This document shows, piece by piece, positions 46,560-55,804 of a stretch of DNA of 64,000 bases. Source of the stretch: Kaistia soli DSM 19436 (GTDB lineage: Bacteria > Pseudomonadota > Alphaproteobacteria > Rhizobiales > Kaistiaceae); the NCBI RefSeq assembly GCF_900129325.1, contig NZ_FQUP01000005.1:62001-126000 (forward strand). Reading direction: 5' to 3'. The translations under genes and the position numbers were made by a program. Under the pieces are notes generated by a model. The model was not told where the DNA came from, made no database searches, and saw nothing but the letters and a program-made list of their open reading frames with translations. How positions within the stretch are numbered: the first letter of the stretch is position 1; every line of letters begins with the position of its first letter.

Positions 46560-49256
46560 TCAGCCGTCCGATACAGGCGGTGGCGTCCTCCGCTGCCCGC
46601 CGAAAAGCAGCCTCTGATAGAGCAGGCCGATGCCGATCAGCACCAAGCCGAGGCCCATGAAGGAAAGGGCCCGCCAGATGCCTTCGAGGTTGCCCATGTC
46701 GAGCAAGAAGACCTTCAGCACCGCGATCAGGATCACGACCGCCGAGGCGAGGCGCGCCGCCTTCACGTCGAACAGCAGCCCGCCGAGGAGCAGCAGCAGG
46801 CCGAGCACCAGCCACACCGCCGAATAGGTGTAGGATTCGGCGGAGCTGATGATGCCGGCCGTCAGGTCCGGGCTGGTCGCATAAAGGAAGCGGATTTCGA
46901 GCGAAACGCCGCCGAAGGCAAGCCCAAGGGCGACCAGGCCTGTCGCAAGCCTCAGCCAGCGCCGGACGGCACCGGAACCCGCCGGAAGCGGCTGCATGGC
47001 GAGCAGCCCAGCCAACAGCGCCGGCAGCCAGTAGGCGAGGACAATCTCGTTCAAAAGCGCGGAGCCGGCGACGGGATCGCCAGTTACCAGCGGGTTAAGC
47101 AGGAAGCCGAGTGCGATGACGGCGTTGAGGAGGCCGATGATGCGCGCGATGACGGCTCCGGCCGCGGTGACAGGGTTCGAGTCTCGCCGTCCGAGGCGGG
47201 TCAGGCCGAGGGCGAAGGCGAAGGCTGCGGCGGTGTTGAGACCTTGCTCCCCGAGGCGCGTTTCGTCCGCGAGGAGATTGCCGCCGAATGTGATGGCGTG
47301 GATTTCGAACACGACCAGCAGCGCGAGCATCGCCAGAGCGATCGCCTCGGCCGCGAGGGCCGCACGATCGGTCACGCGTCGCCGCAGCAGGACCGCCGCG
47401 CCACCAAAGGCGAGCGTTGGAATGCCGTAGCCCGCGAGAATCGAGGCATAGACGGCCGATCCTGCGCGGATGTCAAAGACATAGGGATCCCAGACGATGC
47501 GCCCGAATACGGCGACGGCCATGACCAGCACGGCATAGCGCAGCGCGGCGATGGGCCTTTTCGTCTCCACCCAGGCACAACCGAGGCTGGTCAGCGCAAA
47601 GGCGGTGGTGAGGATCCCGCCGTCGAGCGCCATCGTCAGCGCGAAGGCGATTGCGCCGACAGTGCCGGCCGCGAAAAGTCCGGTCGCGATCATGTCGGTG
47701 GCATTATCGGGCCGCTCGGCCGACGAGGCGCGGGCGGCGAGAACGCCGTAGAGCGCTGCGAGCGCCAGCGCCATGGCGGCGAGAACCGGATTCGCGGTGA
47801 AGCCGGAAATCCGCAGATAGGTCATCGCGATGATGAGCAGGGGGCCTGCGGTCGCGGCGCAGATCAGCGCCGCCGTCGCGAACGCGCCGGCTTCGGGACG
47901 TCGCCTCGACCGTGCCAGCGCCGTCACGATCAACCCGGCCGCGCCGATTGCCGCGATATTCGCAAAGAAGGTGATCGTGCCGGGCAACGGGAAATAGGCG
48001 GCGATGGAATCAACCACATAGGTGGTGGGCTCTGCGGCGGCCTGGCTGGCGGCCGGCCAGAAGAACAGCAGCGTGACGACCAGCGCGGCGGCGACACCGC
48101 TGGCCAGCGCCAAGGCGTCATAGCGCCAGGCAGCGGCGAGCATCATCGCGCCGCCGAACAGCGCCGCAATGACGCTCGTGGTCGGATAGGCGTGGGCAGC
48201 GTTGCCGGCAACCAGCAGAGCGGCTGCGCCGGCCAAGACGAGGCTGGCGAGCCAATCGGGTTTTTCTGCCGCCTCGTCGTCGCGATGGACGTCGACGACG
48301 AGGAAGACAAGGGCCAGCCCCAGGAAAGCCAGCGCGTAGGCGGCATCGACAAATGCGTCGCCGGTGGCGCCCGCGAGCATGAGAAGGCCCCAGCCGAGCG
48401 CGCCGACGCTGGCCGCAATGGCCAGCCAGCGCCAGCCGCGGATGCGCGCGAGACCGAAGGCGGATGCCGTGACGAAGATCAGATAGAGCGCGAGAATCGC
48501 CAGATTGGGATCGCGAGACGCCACCAGCAGCGGCGTTGCATAGGCACCGACGAGGCCAAGGCCTGAAAGCCAGGGGCCGTGCAGGGCCGCCGCGGCCATC
48601 GTCCCGAGACCGATGGCCGCGAAGAGGATGAAGGCGCTTGCCGGACCGATCAGCGCATAGAGTGCGTAGGCCGCGTAGACCGTTGCGAACAGGCCGACGG
48701 TGCCGGCCGCCGTCAGGATGCCCGGGATGTTGGCAGCCGGAATCGCCGAGAACGCCGTGACCCGCGGCGATCGGCGCAGCCATTCTCCAGCTCCAAGCAA
48801 AGCGAGGGAGAACGCTGCGCCAAAGGCGACGCGGATGCCGGGACCGATCAGGCCAGCATCGATCGAATAGCGGACGAGGAAGATTGCGCCGAGCGCCAGC
48901 GCCAAGCCGCCGACCCAGACCGCCCAGCGCGCGCCGAGCTTCTGCTCAAGGCTTTCGCGTGGCGCGCGTCGTGGAGCGGACGGTTGCGACGGGGCTGGTT
49001 CCGCCGGCACGTCTTCTGCCGCGTGGGCTGAAGACTCGTCGGGCGGGGAGACGGATGGGGCAATCGTCTCGATTCGCGCCGCCATCGCGATATCGGGCTG
49101 TGGCGGCCGTTCAGTGCCGCCTTGCTCGATCGCGATCAGTCGTTTTTCAACCACCGCAAGGCGGCGGCGGGTGCCGATCAGCATGAAGAAGGACACCACC
49201 GTGATGATCGGCAGTGCAATGACGAGAAGGATACCAAAGGCGATGAGACCGTCCAT
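46560..49256 (-). CDS. DUF2339 large polytopic membrane protein
   Basis: An 898-residue protein. After an N-terminal helix (LIAFGILLVIALPIITVVSF) come a short coiled part, a proline- and alanine-rich linker and the DUF2339 opening SLEQKLGARWAVWVGGLALA. Then follow about 25 hydrophobic segments to the C-terminus. The function of the family is not known. The open frame extends far upstream, but the ATG at 49256 gives the expected N-terminal helix. It is divergent from the ArnT-like operon. Confidence 0.88.
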   Translation of the reverse strand: MDGLIAFGILLVIALPIITVVSFFMLIGTRRRLAVVEKRLIAIEQGGTERPPQPDIAMAARIETIAPSVSPPDESSAHAAEDVPAEPAPSQPSAPRRAPRESLEQKLGARWAVWVGGLALALGAIFLVRYSIDAGLIGPGIRVAFGAAFSLALLGAGEWLRRSPRVTAFSAIPAANIPGILTAAGTVGLFATVYAAYALYALIGPASAFILFAAIGLGTMAAAALHGPWLSGLGLVGAYATPLLVASRDPNLAILALYLIFVTASAFGLARIRGWRWLAIAASVGALGWGLLMLAGATGDAFVDAAYALAFLGLALVFLVVDVHRDDEAAEKPDWLASLVLAGAAALLVAGNAAHAYPTTSVIAALFGGAMMLAAAWRYDALALASGVAAALVVTLLFFWPAASQAAAEPTTYVVDSIAAYFPLPGTITFFANIAAIGAAGLIVTALARSRRRPEAGAFATAALICAATAGPLLIIAMTYLRISGFTANPVLAAMALALAALYGVLAARASSAERPDNATDMIATGLFAAGTVGAIAFALTMALDGGILTTAFALTSLGCAWVETKRPIAALRYAVLVMAVAVFGRIVWDPYVFDIRAGSAVYASILAGYGIPTLAFGGAAVLLRRRVTDRAALAAEAIALAMLALLVVFEIHAITFGGNLLADETRLGEQGLNTAAAFAFALGLTRLGRRDSNPVTAAGAVIARIIGLLNAVIALGFLLNPLVTGDPVAGSALLNEIVLAYWLPALLAGLLAMQPLPAGSGAVRRWLRLATGLVALGLAFGGVSLEIRFLYATSPDLTAGIISSAESYTYSAVWLVLGLLLLLGGLLFDVKAARLASAVVILIAVLKVFLLDMGNLEGIWRALSFMGLGLVLIGIGLLYQRLLFGGQRRTPPPVSDG

Positions 49257-49421
49257 GCGCCGTCGATAGCATGTCCAGTAAGGCGCTGCTGTGTCCTTGA
49301 TCCCAGCTTGGCCTGGCGGAAGGCGGCGAGGCCCCAGTTGCCGCGCCGCCTCGTTCCCTGTATCCCGCAGCGGGCGAAGATTGATGACGGGCTGGGCAGG
49401 CAGAGGAAACGGCGAGGTCGC

Positions 49422-51143
49422 GTGAGCAGCACGGAAACGCCCGTACAGTCCGATGGCTCCGGTATTGCGCGGCTCTCCCGCGCGATCGAAGCGCTGGTCG
49501 ACCGGATCGCGACATCCACGGTGGCGAGCCTTCTGGCCATTGCCATCGTCGCCTTTCTCGCCTTCATTCCCGGCCTTACGACACTGCCACCGATCGATCG
49601 CGACGAGCCGCGCTTCGCGCAGGCGACGCACCAGATGATCGAGACCGGCAATTATCTCGACATCCGTTTCCAGGACGAGGCGCGCTACAAGAAGCCGATC
49701 GGCATTTATTGGCTGCAATCCGCCGCCGTTTGGCTGACCGGCACCGGCCCTGACGCGCCGATCTACATCTATCGCCTGCCATCCTTCCTCGGTGCGATTG
49801 CCGCTGCCATGCTCACCTGGTGGCTGGCGATCGCCTTCGGTCGGCCGCGCGCGGCGCTTCTGGCCGGCATGCTGGTGGCAACCACCATTCTCGTCGGTGT
49901 CGAGGCGCGTCTCGCCAAGACCGACATGATGCTGCTCCTGACGATTACGGCGGCGCATGGTGCGCTCGCCCGGGCCTATCTCTCGGTCGACAACAAGCGT
50001 TCGCTGAAACTTGCCGCGATTTTCTGGACGGCGCTCGGTGCGTCGATCCTGCTCAAGGGGCCTGTCGGCGTTGGTGCCATTGCCTGCCCGGTGATTGTGC
50101 TGTCGCTGGTGAGCGGCTCATTCGGCTGGCTGCGCCGCCTCGCGCCTTTGCCGGGCCTGATCTGGATGGCGCTTGTTGTCGCGCCCTGGTTTATCGGCAT
50201 CGGCCTTGCCAGTCGCGGTGCCTTTTATCAGGAAGCGCTCGGCAAGGACTTGTTCCAGAAGGTCGTCAGCGTCCAGGAATCGCATGGCGCGCCGCCCGGC
50301 GCCTATGCGCTCATCTTCGTCTTCACCTTCTGGCCGCTCGCCGCCTATTTCCTCGCTGGCCTCTCATCGATCCTCGACCGGCTGCGCCAGCCTTCGATCC
50401 TCTATGCCGCTAGCGCCGTCAGCCCTTACTGGATCATCGTCGAGGCGGTGCCGACCAAGCTGCCGCACTACATTCTGCCGCTGTTTCCGCTGATCGCGAT
50501 GGTGACGGCCGATGCGATCGACCGCGGCGTGATCAACAAGGCGAGCACGCATTGGTTCATGCGCTTCCTCGCGCTCGCACCGGCGCTTCTGCCGGTCGCG
50601 CTGGGCGTGGCGGGCATCGCCATTGCCCTGCTGCTCGGGGACCAGATGCCGGTTCTCGGCACGCTGATCCTCATCGCTGCGGCGGGTGTCGGTCTTGTCT
50701 CCGCTAAGCTGTTCACCCGCTCGACCATAGCGAGCGCCGTCGTCGCGGGTCTTGCCGCGATCGTTGCCTATTGGGGCGCATTCGGCGTCGTCCTGCCCGG
50801 GCTGCAGCAGACGCGGCTTAGCGAAAGACTGGTCGCTGCCGGCCACGCCGCTGCGTCCTGTCCGACACCGGCGCTGGCCAGCGCCGGGTTCGAGGAGCCG
50901 AGCCTCGTCTTCGTCGCAGGAACCGCGATCCAGCTTATCGACGGTGAGCGGGCTGCCACGTTCCTTTCCGAGGGACCCTGCCGCGTCGCTTTCGTCGAGC
51001 GGCGGCAACTGTCGATGTTCAACGGCCGCGCCGATGATCTCGGTCTCGCGCCGCAGGAGCGGGCCGTGATCGAGGGCTACAACATCAATGGCGGCCGCCG
51101 TCTCGAAATGCATGTGTTCACCTTGCCGGAGGCGAAGCCTTGA
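49422..51143 (+). CDS. ArnT-like GT39/GT83 membrane glycosyltransferase
   Basis: About 573 residues from GTG at 49422, preceded by GAGG. The first helix (VASLLAIAIVAFLAFIPGL) is followed by PPIDRDEPRFAQATHQM, the acidic active-site loop of ArnT-type enzymes (Asp59, Asp61, Glu62), then YKKPIGIYWLQ. About eleven more helices follow. Such enzymes move a sugar from a polyprenyl-phosphate carrier to lipid A or core in the periplasm: aminoarabinose for ArnT, galacturonic acid for rhizobial Rgt proteins. The GT2 and LAB_N genes downstream could make the donor. Confidence 0.87.
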   Translation: MSSTETPVQSDGSGIARLSRAIEALVDRIATSTVASLLAIAIVAFLAFIPGLTTLPPIDRDEPRFAQATHQMIETGNYLDIRFQDEARYKKPIGIYWLQSAAVWLTGTGPDAPIYIYRLPSFLGAIAAAMLTWWLAIAFGRPRAALLAGMLVATTILVGVEARLAKTDMMLLLTITAAHGALARAYLSVDNKRSLKLAAIFWTALGASILLKGPVGVGAIACPVIVLSLVSGSFGWLRRLAPLPGLIWMALVVAPWFIGIGLASRGAFYQEALGKDLFQKVVSVQESHGAPPGAYALIFVFTFWPLAAYFLAGLSSILDRLRQPSILYAASAVSPYWIIVEAVPTKLPHYILPLFPLIAMVTADAIDRGVINKASTHWFMRFLALAPALLPVALGVAGIAIALLLGDQMPVLGTLILIAAAGVGLVSAKLFTRSTIASAVVAGLAAIVAYWGAFGVVLPGLQQTRLSERLVAAGHAAASCPTPALASAGFEEPSLVFVAGTAIQLIDGERAATFLSEGPCRVAFVERRQLSMFNGRADDLGLAPQERAVIEGYNINGGRRLEMHVFTLPEAKP

Positions 51144-52090
51144 AGCTTGATCGCCACGGCCGGCTCGCGGCTCTGAAGCAACGCTTCGTCGACAATGTCA
51201 TTTCGATCCGGGGCAGGGCGATGCGCGTCACACTGCGCAGCCATGTCGAGCCGCCGCGGCTTCGCCTCGGTGAATGGGCGGCGATCGCGCTGGCGGCAGC
51301 CGTAACCGTGCTGGTGATCGGCGTTGCCTTCGATCGGATCTCGATCTTCCGGGCTCGCGAGCTTCCCGGCGTCGTCGTCGATGTGTTCAGGATCATCTCG
51401 GACGCCGGCAAGTCGCAATGGGAACTCTATCCGGCGGGCATTCTGGTGCTCCTGCTGCTTGGCTGCAGTTGGTCGGCGGCACCGCGATTCGCCCGCGTCT
51501 TTTGGGCCGAAGTTGGCGCGCTCTCGGCGTTTGTTTTTGCCTCGATTGGCGGTATCGGCCTCCTTGTGAACATCGTTAAGCAGCCGATCGGCCGTGGCCG
51601 GCCACCGACATTCGACATGTTCGGGCCCTTTTCGTTTCAGCCCCTTCATTTCGCCTATGAGTTCCAGAGCTTCCCGTCCGGCCATTCGGCGACGGGCGGC
51701 GCCCTGATCGCGCTCGGCTTCCTGGTCTTCACGCGCTGGCGCATCGGCCTCCTGCTTTTCGGCCTCGCGATCGGCGCCAGCCGCGTCGCCGTGGCGGCGC
51801 ACTATCCATCGGACGTCGCGGCCGGTCTCGTCGTGGGATTTGCCTTCACGATGTGGCTCTCGGCTGTCTTTGCCCGTTATGGCTGGGCCTTTCATCGCGG
51901 CGCGACCGGCACTATAAGGGCGCGCTCCGGGGCGATCCGGCGGGTCTGTCGAAGTCCTGCGCGGATCGTGATCGTGCTGGCCAGCCTTGTCGATGCGCTG
52001 GTCGGGCGTCCCGTTTTCATCCCGGCGCTGGCATCGATCGGAGACGGCTCGTATGGCAGAACCTTCCCCCGCATCGGGCGCGTCGAATAA
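51140..52090 (+). CDS. PAP2-family membrane phosphatase (LpxE/LpxF-like)
   Basis: A 316-residue protein with about five to six helices. The acid-phosphatase motifs are VKQPIGRGRPP, SFPSGHSATGG and SRVAVAAHYPSD, in the right order and spacing. PAP2 enzymes in such operons remove phosphate from lipid A or from undecaprenyl diphosphate. The start appears to be TTG at 51140, overlapping the upstream stop and preceded by GGAGG; an ATG at 51221 is the alternative. Confidence 0.85.
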   Translation: MKLDRHGRLAALKQRFVDNVISIRGRAMRVTLRSHVEPPRLRLGEWAAIALAAAVTVLVIGVAFDRISIFRARELPGVVVDVFRIISDAGKSQWELYPAGILVLLLLGCSWSAAPRFARVFWAEVGALSAFVFASIGGIGLLVNIVKQPIGRGRPPTFDMFGPFSFQPLHFAYEFQSFPSGHSATGGALIALGFLVFTRWRIGLLLFGLAIGASRVAVAAHYPSDVAAGLVVGFAFTMWLSAVFARYGWAFHRGATGTIRARSGAIRRVCRSPARIVIVLASLVDALVGRPVFIPALASIGDGSYGRTFPRIGRVE

Positions 52091-52829
52091 GCCCGAGCGG
52101 CTGCCGGCCGTTTCGGTTCTCATTCCCGGCAAGAACGAAGCCGAGAATCTGCCTGAACTCATTGAGGAAATTCGGGTTGCGCTCGGCGCGCGGACTTTCG
52201 AGATCATCGTTATTGATGATGGCTCGGACGACGATACGCCTGCCGTTGTCACGGCGCTGATGCGCGATCGCACCTGGCTGAGGCTGGTGCGCCACACGGC
52301 GTCCTGCGGGCAGAGTGCGGCCGTCAGAACCGGGCTGCTCGCCGCGCGGGCGCCGATCGTCGTCACGATCGATGGGGATGGTCAGAACGATCCAGCCTTC
52401 ATGCCCAAGCTGATCGACGCGCTCGAAGCTGGCGGCCCGCGGACGGCGATCGCGGCGGGCCAGCGGCTGAAGCGTACCGATTCCGGCGCCAAACGGATTG
52501 CCTCGCGCTTCGCCAACTGGCTGCGCGGCGCGATCCTGAAGGACGGGACGCGGGATTCAGGCTGCGGCCTGAAAGCTATCCGGCGCGAGGTGTTCCTTTT
52601 ACTACCGTATTTTGACGGATGGCATCGCTATTTGCCGGCTTTGGCGATCCGCGAGGGCTACGCCGTCACTCATATCGACGTTGTCGACCGCAACCGGCGG
52701 CACGGTGCTTCCAAATACGGCATTCTCGATCGCGGCGTTGCCGGCGCGCTCGATCTTTTCGGTGTCTGGTGGCTGCGGCGGCGGCGCAAGCGCGTGCCGA
52801 GCCCCACGGAGATTTCGCTCGATGGTTGA
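52053..52829 (+). CDS. Glycosyltransferase family 2, polyprenyl-phosphate sugar synthase type
   Basis: A 258-residue GT-A enzyme: VSVLIPGKNEAENLPELIEE, IIVIDDGSDDDTP, then VVTIDGDGQNDPAFMPKLID with the metal-binding acidic residues, and RDSGCGLKAIRREVF. This is the dolichol-phosphate-mannose-synthase/ArnC pattern, and it lacks C-terminal membrane helices. It would load a sugar on undecaprenyl- or dodecaprenyl-phosphate, like rhizobial RgtE. The start overlaps the PAP2 gene. Confidence 0.88.
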   Translation: MAEPSPASGASNKPERLPAVSVLIPGKNEAENLPELIEEIRVALGARTFEIIVIDDGSDDDTPAVVTALMRDRTWLRLVRHTASCGQSAAVRTGLLAARAPIVVTIDGDGQNDPAFMPKLIDALEAGGPRTAIAAGQRLKRTDSGAKRIASRFANWLRGAILKDGTRDSGCGLKAIRREVFLLLPYFDGWHRYLPALAIREGYAVTHIDVVDRNRRHGASKYGILDRGVAGALDLFGVWWLRRRRKRVPSPTEISLDG

Positions 52830-53148
52830 TGTGTTCAATGCGCTTGGTGGCTGGCTGCATGCCGTGTTCGTGCAGCAGCTCGACTGGTGGGTGGTGCTTG
52901 GCTTTGCCGCGCAGATCCTGTTCACGATGCGCTTCGTCGTGCAGTGGGTCGCCAGCGAGCGCGCAAGGCGCAGCGTCGTGCCGGCCGCGTTCTGGACATT
53001 CTCGATCCTCGGCGGCGCCCTGCTGCTGGTCTATGCGATCTACCGCAAGGATCCGGTGTTCATCGCTGGACAGGCCGGCGGCCTTTTCATCTATTTCCGC
53101 AACGTCTGGTTCATCCGCCGCGAAAAGCGCGAGACGGCTGCCGGCTGA
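52822..53148 (+). CDS. Lipid-A-disaccharide-synthase N-terminal-like (LAB_N) membrane protein
   Basis: A 108-residue protein with three hydrophobic segments: VVLGFAAQILFTMRFVVQW, FWTFSILGGALLLVYAI and VFIAGQAGGLFIYFRNVWF. The LAB_N family occurs alone next to ArnC/RgtE-like GT2 genes and is thought to help make or flip the lipid-linked sugar donor. It overlaps the GT2 gene by eight bases and ends the four-gene operon. Confidence 0.85.
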   Translation: MVDVFNALGGWLHAVFVQQLDWWVVLGFAAQILFTMRFVVQWVASERARRSVVPAAFWTFSILGGALLLVYAIYRKDPVFIAGQAGGLFIYFRNVWFIRREKRETAAG

Positions 53149-53154
53149 TCGCCG

Positions 53155-54333
53155 TCAGGCGAGATTGTCGACCTGCTGGAAGGCCGCGTCGAGATCGGCG
53201 ATGAGATCGGCAGTATCCTCGAGGCCGACATGCAGGCGGATGAGGGGACCGGCCGCTTGCCAGTCCGTCGCGGAGCGGCGGAGGCGGGCGGGAATGGCGA
53301 GGCTTTCGAAGCCACCCCAGGAATAGCCGAGGCCGAAAATCCTGAGTGCCTCCAGGAAGGCCGTCGTCTTGTCCTGGCTCCAACCGTCCATGACGACGCC
53401 GAACAGCCCCGACGCACCGGCCATGTCGCGCTGCCAGAGCGCGTGGGCCGGATGTCCGGCGAGGCCTGGATGGAGGACGTGCGCGACCTCGGCGCGAGTC
53501 TCGAGATATTGGGCAACGGCGAGGCCGGATCGCATGTGATGGTCGAGGCGAATGCCGAGCGTGCGCAGGCCGCGCAGCCCGAGATAGATATCATCCGGTC
53601 CGACGCAGAGCCCGAGCGTCACATAGGTCTCGCGCAGCCGAGCGAAGGCCGATTGTGCGGCCGAGACCGTTCCCAGCATCAGGTCTGAATGGCCCCCGAT
53701 ATATTTCGTCGCGGCGAGAAGACTGATGTCGGCGCCGAGCGCCAGCGGCTTGCAATAGTAGGGCGTCGCCCAGGTGTTGTCTGCGATCAGGAGCGCGCCG
53801 TTGTCATGCGCCGCGCCCGCCATGGCTGGGATATCGGTCAGCTCGAAGGTGAGGGAGCCCGGGCTCTCCACATAGACGGCGCGTGTCGTATCGCGCATCA
53901 GCGCTGCAATGCCGCCGCCGATCTCTGGATCGAAGAACGTCGTCTCGACGCCGAACCGCGCCAGCACCTTTTCGGCGAAGGTGCGCGCCGGATCATAGAC
54001 GTTGTCGGCCATCAGCAAGTGATCGCCGCTGGCCAGCACCGAGAGAAGCGCGATCGAGATCGCGGAAAGGCCGGACGGGCAGAGCACGGTTCCGGCTGCG
54101 CCCTCAAGCTCGGTCATGGCCGTTTCGAGCGCTTCGATGGTCGGTGTCCCGGTGCGGCCGTAGGTATAGGGCTGCCCGCCCGGACGCATGGTCTCGACAT
54201 CGGGAAACAGGACGGTGGAGGCGTGCACGACCGGCGGGTTGACGAAGGCGCCGGTGATCGAGCGGCTGCGTCCACCCTGCGCAAGCTGCGTCAGCGGGCG
54301 CTTTTCGCGACCGTCTTCCTTCCCACTCGCCAT
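53155..54333 (-). CDS. metC: Cystathionine beta-lyase
   Basis: A 392-residue PLP enzyme of the Cys/Met metabolism family, splitting cystathionine to homocysteine, pyruvate and ammonia. Blocks: YTYGRTGTPTIEALETAMTE, LCPSGLSAISIALLSVL, and the PLP lysine in LLAATKYIGGHSDLMLG. The ATG at 54333 follows AAGGAGA. It diverges from aapJ, as described for Rhizobium. A cystathionine gamma-synthase-like activity cannot be excluded. Confidence 0.9.
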   Translation of the reverse strand: MASGKEDGREKRPLTQLAQGGRSRSITGAFVNPPVVHASTVLFPDVETMRPGGQPYTYGRTGTPTIEALETAMTELEGAAGTVLCPSGLSAISIALLSVLASGDHLLMADNVYDPARTFAEKVLARFGVETTFFDPEIGGGIAALMRDTTRAVYVESPGSLTFELTDIPAMAGAAHDNGALLIADNTWATPYYCKPLALGADISLLAATKYIGGHSDLMLGTVSAAQSAFARLRETYVTLGLCVGPDDIYLGLRGLRTLGIRLDHHMRSGLAVAQYLETRAEVAHVLHPGLAGHPAHALWQRDMAGASGLFGVVMDGWSQDKTTAFLEALRIFGLGYSWGGFESLAIPARLRRSATDWQAAGPLIRLHVGLEDTADLIADLDAAFQQVDNLA

Positions 54334-54648
54334 TCTGCTCTCCTTCATGCGCACAGCTGGCGCTAAAATCATCATGCCGCATCAATGTGCGCATTTGCCA
54401 CTTGGCGTGGTGCTCGCCCCTTGACCTGCCTGCCATAATCGCCTGAGATGGCCCGGTCAAACGTCGTCGGAAACGTTCCGGGGGCGTGCCGCAATGGTTC
54501 GGCGATCGCGCGGCTGTCCGCGCGGCGACAACAGAGGCGCCGGGTTTGAGAGGCTTTGTCCGTATCGGCGGAAATTGAAAGCCAACCGGCAGGACGAGCC
54601 GATCAAGCGGCATCGGACGACCCGAAAAATGACAGAGGGCTGCAGAAA
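54334..54648. other. Divergent intergenic region metC-aapJ
   Basis: These 315 bases separate metC and aapJ. A perfect hairpin CGCGCGG-CTGT-CCGCGCG lies at 54507-54524, about 125 bases before aapJ. An open frame runs into aapJ from 54556, but the signal peptide fixes the start at 54649. Promoters for both directions should be here; none is clear enough to place. Confidence 0.45.
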
Positions 54649-55668
54649 ATGAAGAAACTGATCGCATCGATCGTCGCCGGCGCCGCGCTGGCCACGGCTG
54701 GCGTTTCGGCCGCCAGCGCCGGCACACTGGAAGACGTCAAGGCCAAGGGTTTCGTGCAGTGCGGCGTCAATCCGAGCCTGATCGGCTTCGGTGTCGCCGA
54801 CGAGAAAGGCGAGTGGAGCGGCATCGACGTTTCGTTCTGCCGCGCCGTCGCCTCAGCGATCTTCGGCGATCCGACCAAGGTCAAGTTCAGCCCGCTGAAC
54901 GCCAAGGAGCGGTTCACCGCCCTGCAGTCCGGCGAAGTGGACCTGCTGTCGCGCAACACGACCTGGACCATGTCGCGCGATTCATCGCTCGGCCTGATGT
55001 TCGTCGGCGTCTCCTATTATGACGGCCAGGGCTTCATGGTTCGCAAGTCGCTCGGCGTCTCGTCGGCGCTGGAGCTCTCGGGCGCGAAGGTCTGCACGCA
55101 GACAGGCACGACGACCGAGCTGAACCTCGCCGACTATTTCCGCTCGCACAACATGCCCTACGAGGTCGTCGCCTTCGAGAAGAACGAGGAAGTGCTGCAG
55201 GCCTATGAGGCCGGCCGCTGCGACGCCTACACGACGGACGCGTCTGGCCTCTATGCCGAGCGCCTGAAGCTCACCAATCCCGACGATCACATGATCCTGC
55301 CGGAAATCATCTCCAAGGAGCCGCTCGGGCCGGCCGTCCGCCAGGGCGACGACAAGTGGTTCACGGTCGTGAAGTGGACGCTGTTCGCGCTCATCAATGC
55401 CGAGGAACTCGGTCTCACCAAGGCGAATATCGACGAGAAGAAGACCGCCGATAATCCGGAGATCAAGCGCTTCGTCGGCGTCGAGGGCGATTTTGGAACC
55501 GGCATCGGCCTGACCAATGACTGGGCCTACAACGTCATCAAGGGCGTCGGCAATTATGGCGAGATTTTCGACGCCAATGTCGGCCCCTCGACGAAGCTCG
55601 GCATCGCCCGCGGGCTGAACAATCTCTGGTCGAAGGGCGGCATCCAGTACGCCCCGCCGATCCGCTAG
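54649..55668 (+). CDS. aapJ: General L-amino-acid ABC transporter, periplasmic binding protein
   Basis: A 339-residue exported protein: Sec signal MKKLIASIVAGAALATAGVS ending ASAG, then the SBP family 3 fold with GKGE-type ligand region. Typical AapJ blocks are KGFVQCGVNPSLIGFGVADE, EVDLLSRNTTWTMSRD and CDAYTTDASGLYAERLKL. It captures polar and other L-amino acids for the AapQM channel. A stem-loop after the gene separates it from aapQ. Confidence 0.94.
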   Translation: MKKLIASIVAGAALATAGVSAASAGTLEDVKAKGFVQCGVNPSLIGFGVADEKGEWSGIDVSFCRAVASAIFGDPTKVKFSPLNAKERFTALQSGEVDLLSRNTTWTMSRDSSLGLMFVGVSYYDGQGFMVRKSLGVSSALELSGAKVCTQTGTTTELNLADYFRSHNMPYEVVAFEKNEEVLQAYEAGRCDAYTTDASGLYAERLKLTNPDDHMILPEIISKEPLGPAVRQGDDKWFTVVKWTLFALINAEELGLTKANIDEKKTADNPEIKRFVGVEGDFGTGIGLTNDWAYNVIKGVGNYGEIFDANVGPSTKLGIARGLNNLWSKGGIQYAPPIR

Positions 55669-55684
55669 CCTTCGCTCGCAAACG

Positions 55685-55710
55685 GCCGCGGACGGAAGAC
55701 CGTCCGCGGC
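55685..55710 (+). terminator. Stem-loop between aapJ and aapQ
   Basis: GCCGCGGACGG (55685-55695), AAGA, CCGTCCGCGGC (55700-55710) is a perfect eleven-base-pair stem 17 bases after aapJ, without a T-run. Such elements after binding-protein genes usually protect the upstream message or partly stop transcription, giving more AapJ than channel protein. Confidence 0.65.
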
Positions 55711-55804
55711 GACTGCCTCAGAGCCGACCGGGCAACAAGATCCGGCGAGCGTGACGCAGGCCAACCGCGCATCTGACCGGCGCGAAGCCGGATGACGAGG
55801 GGAT

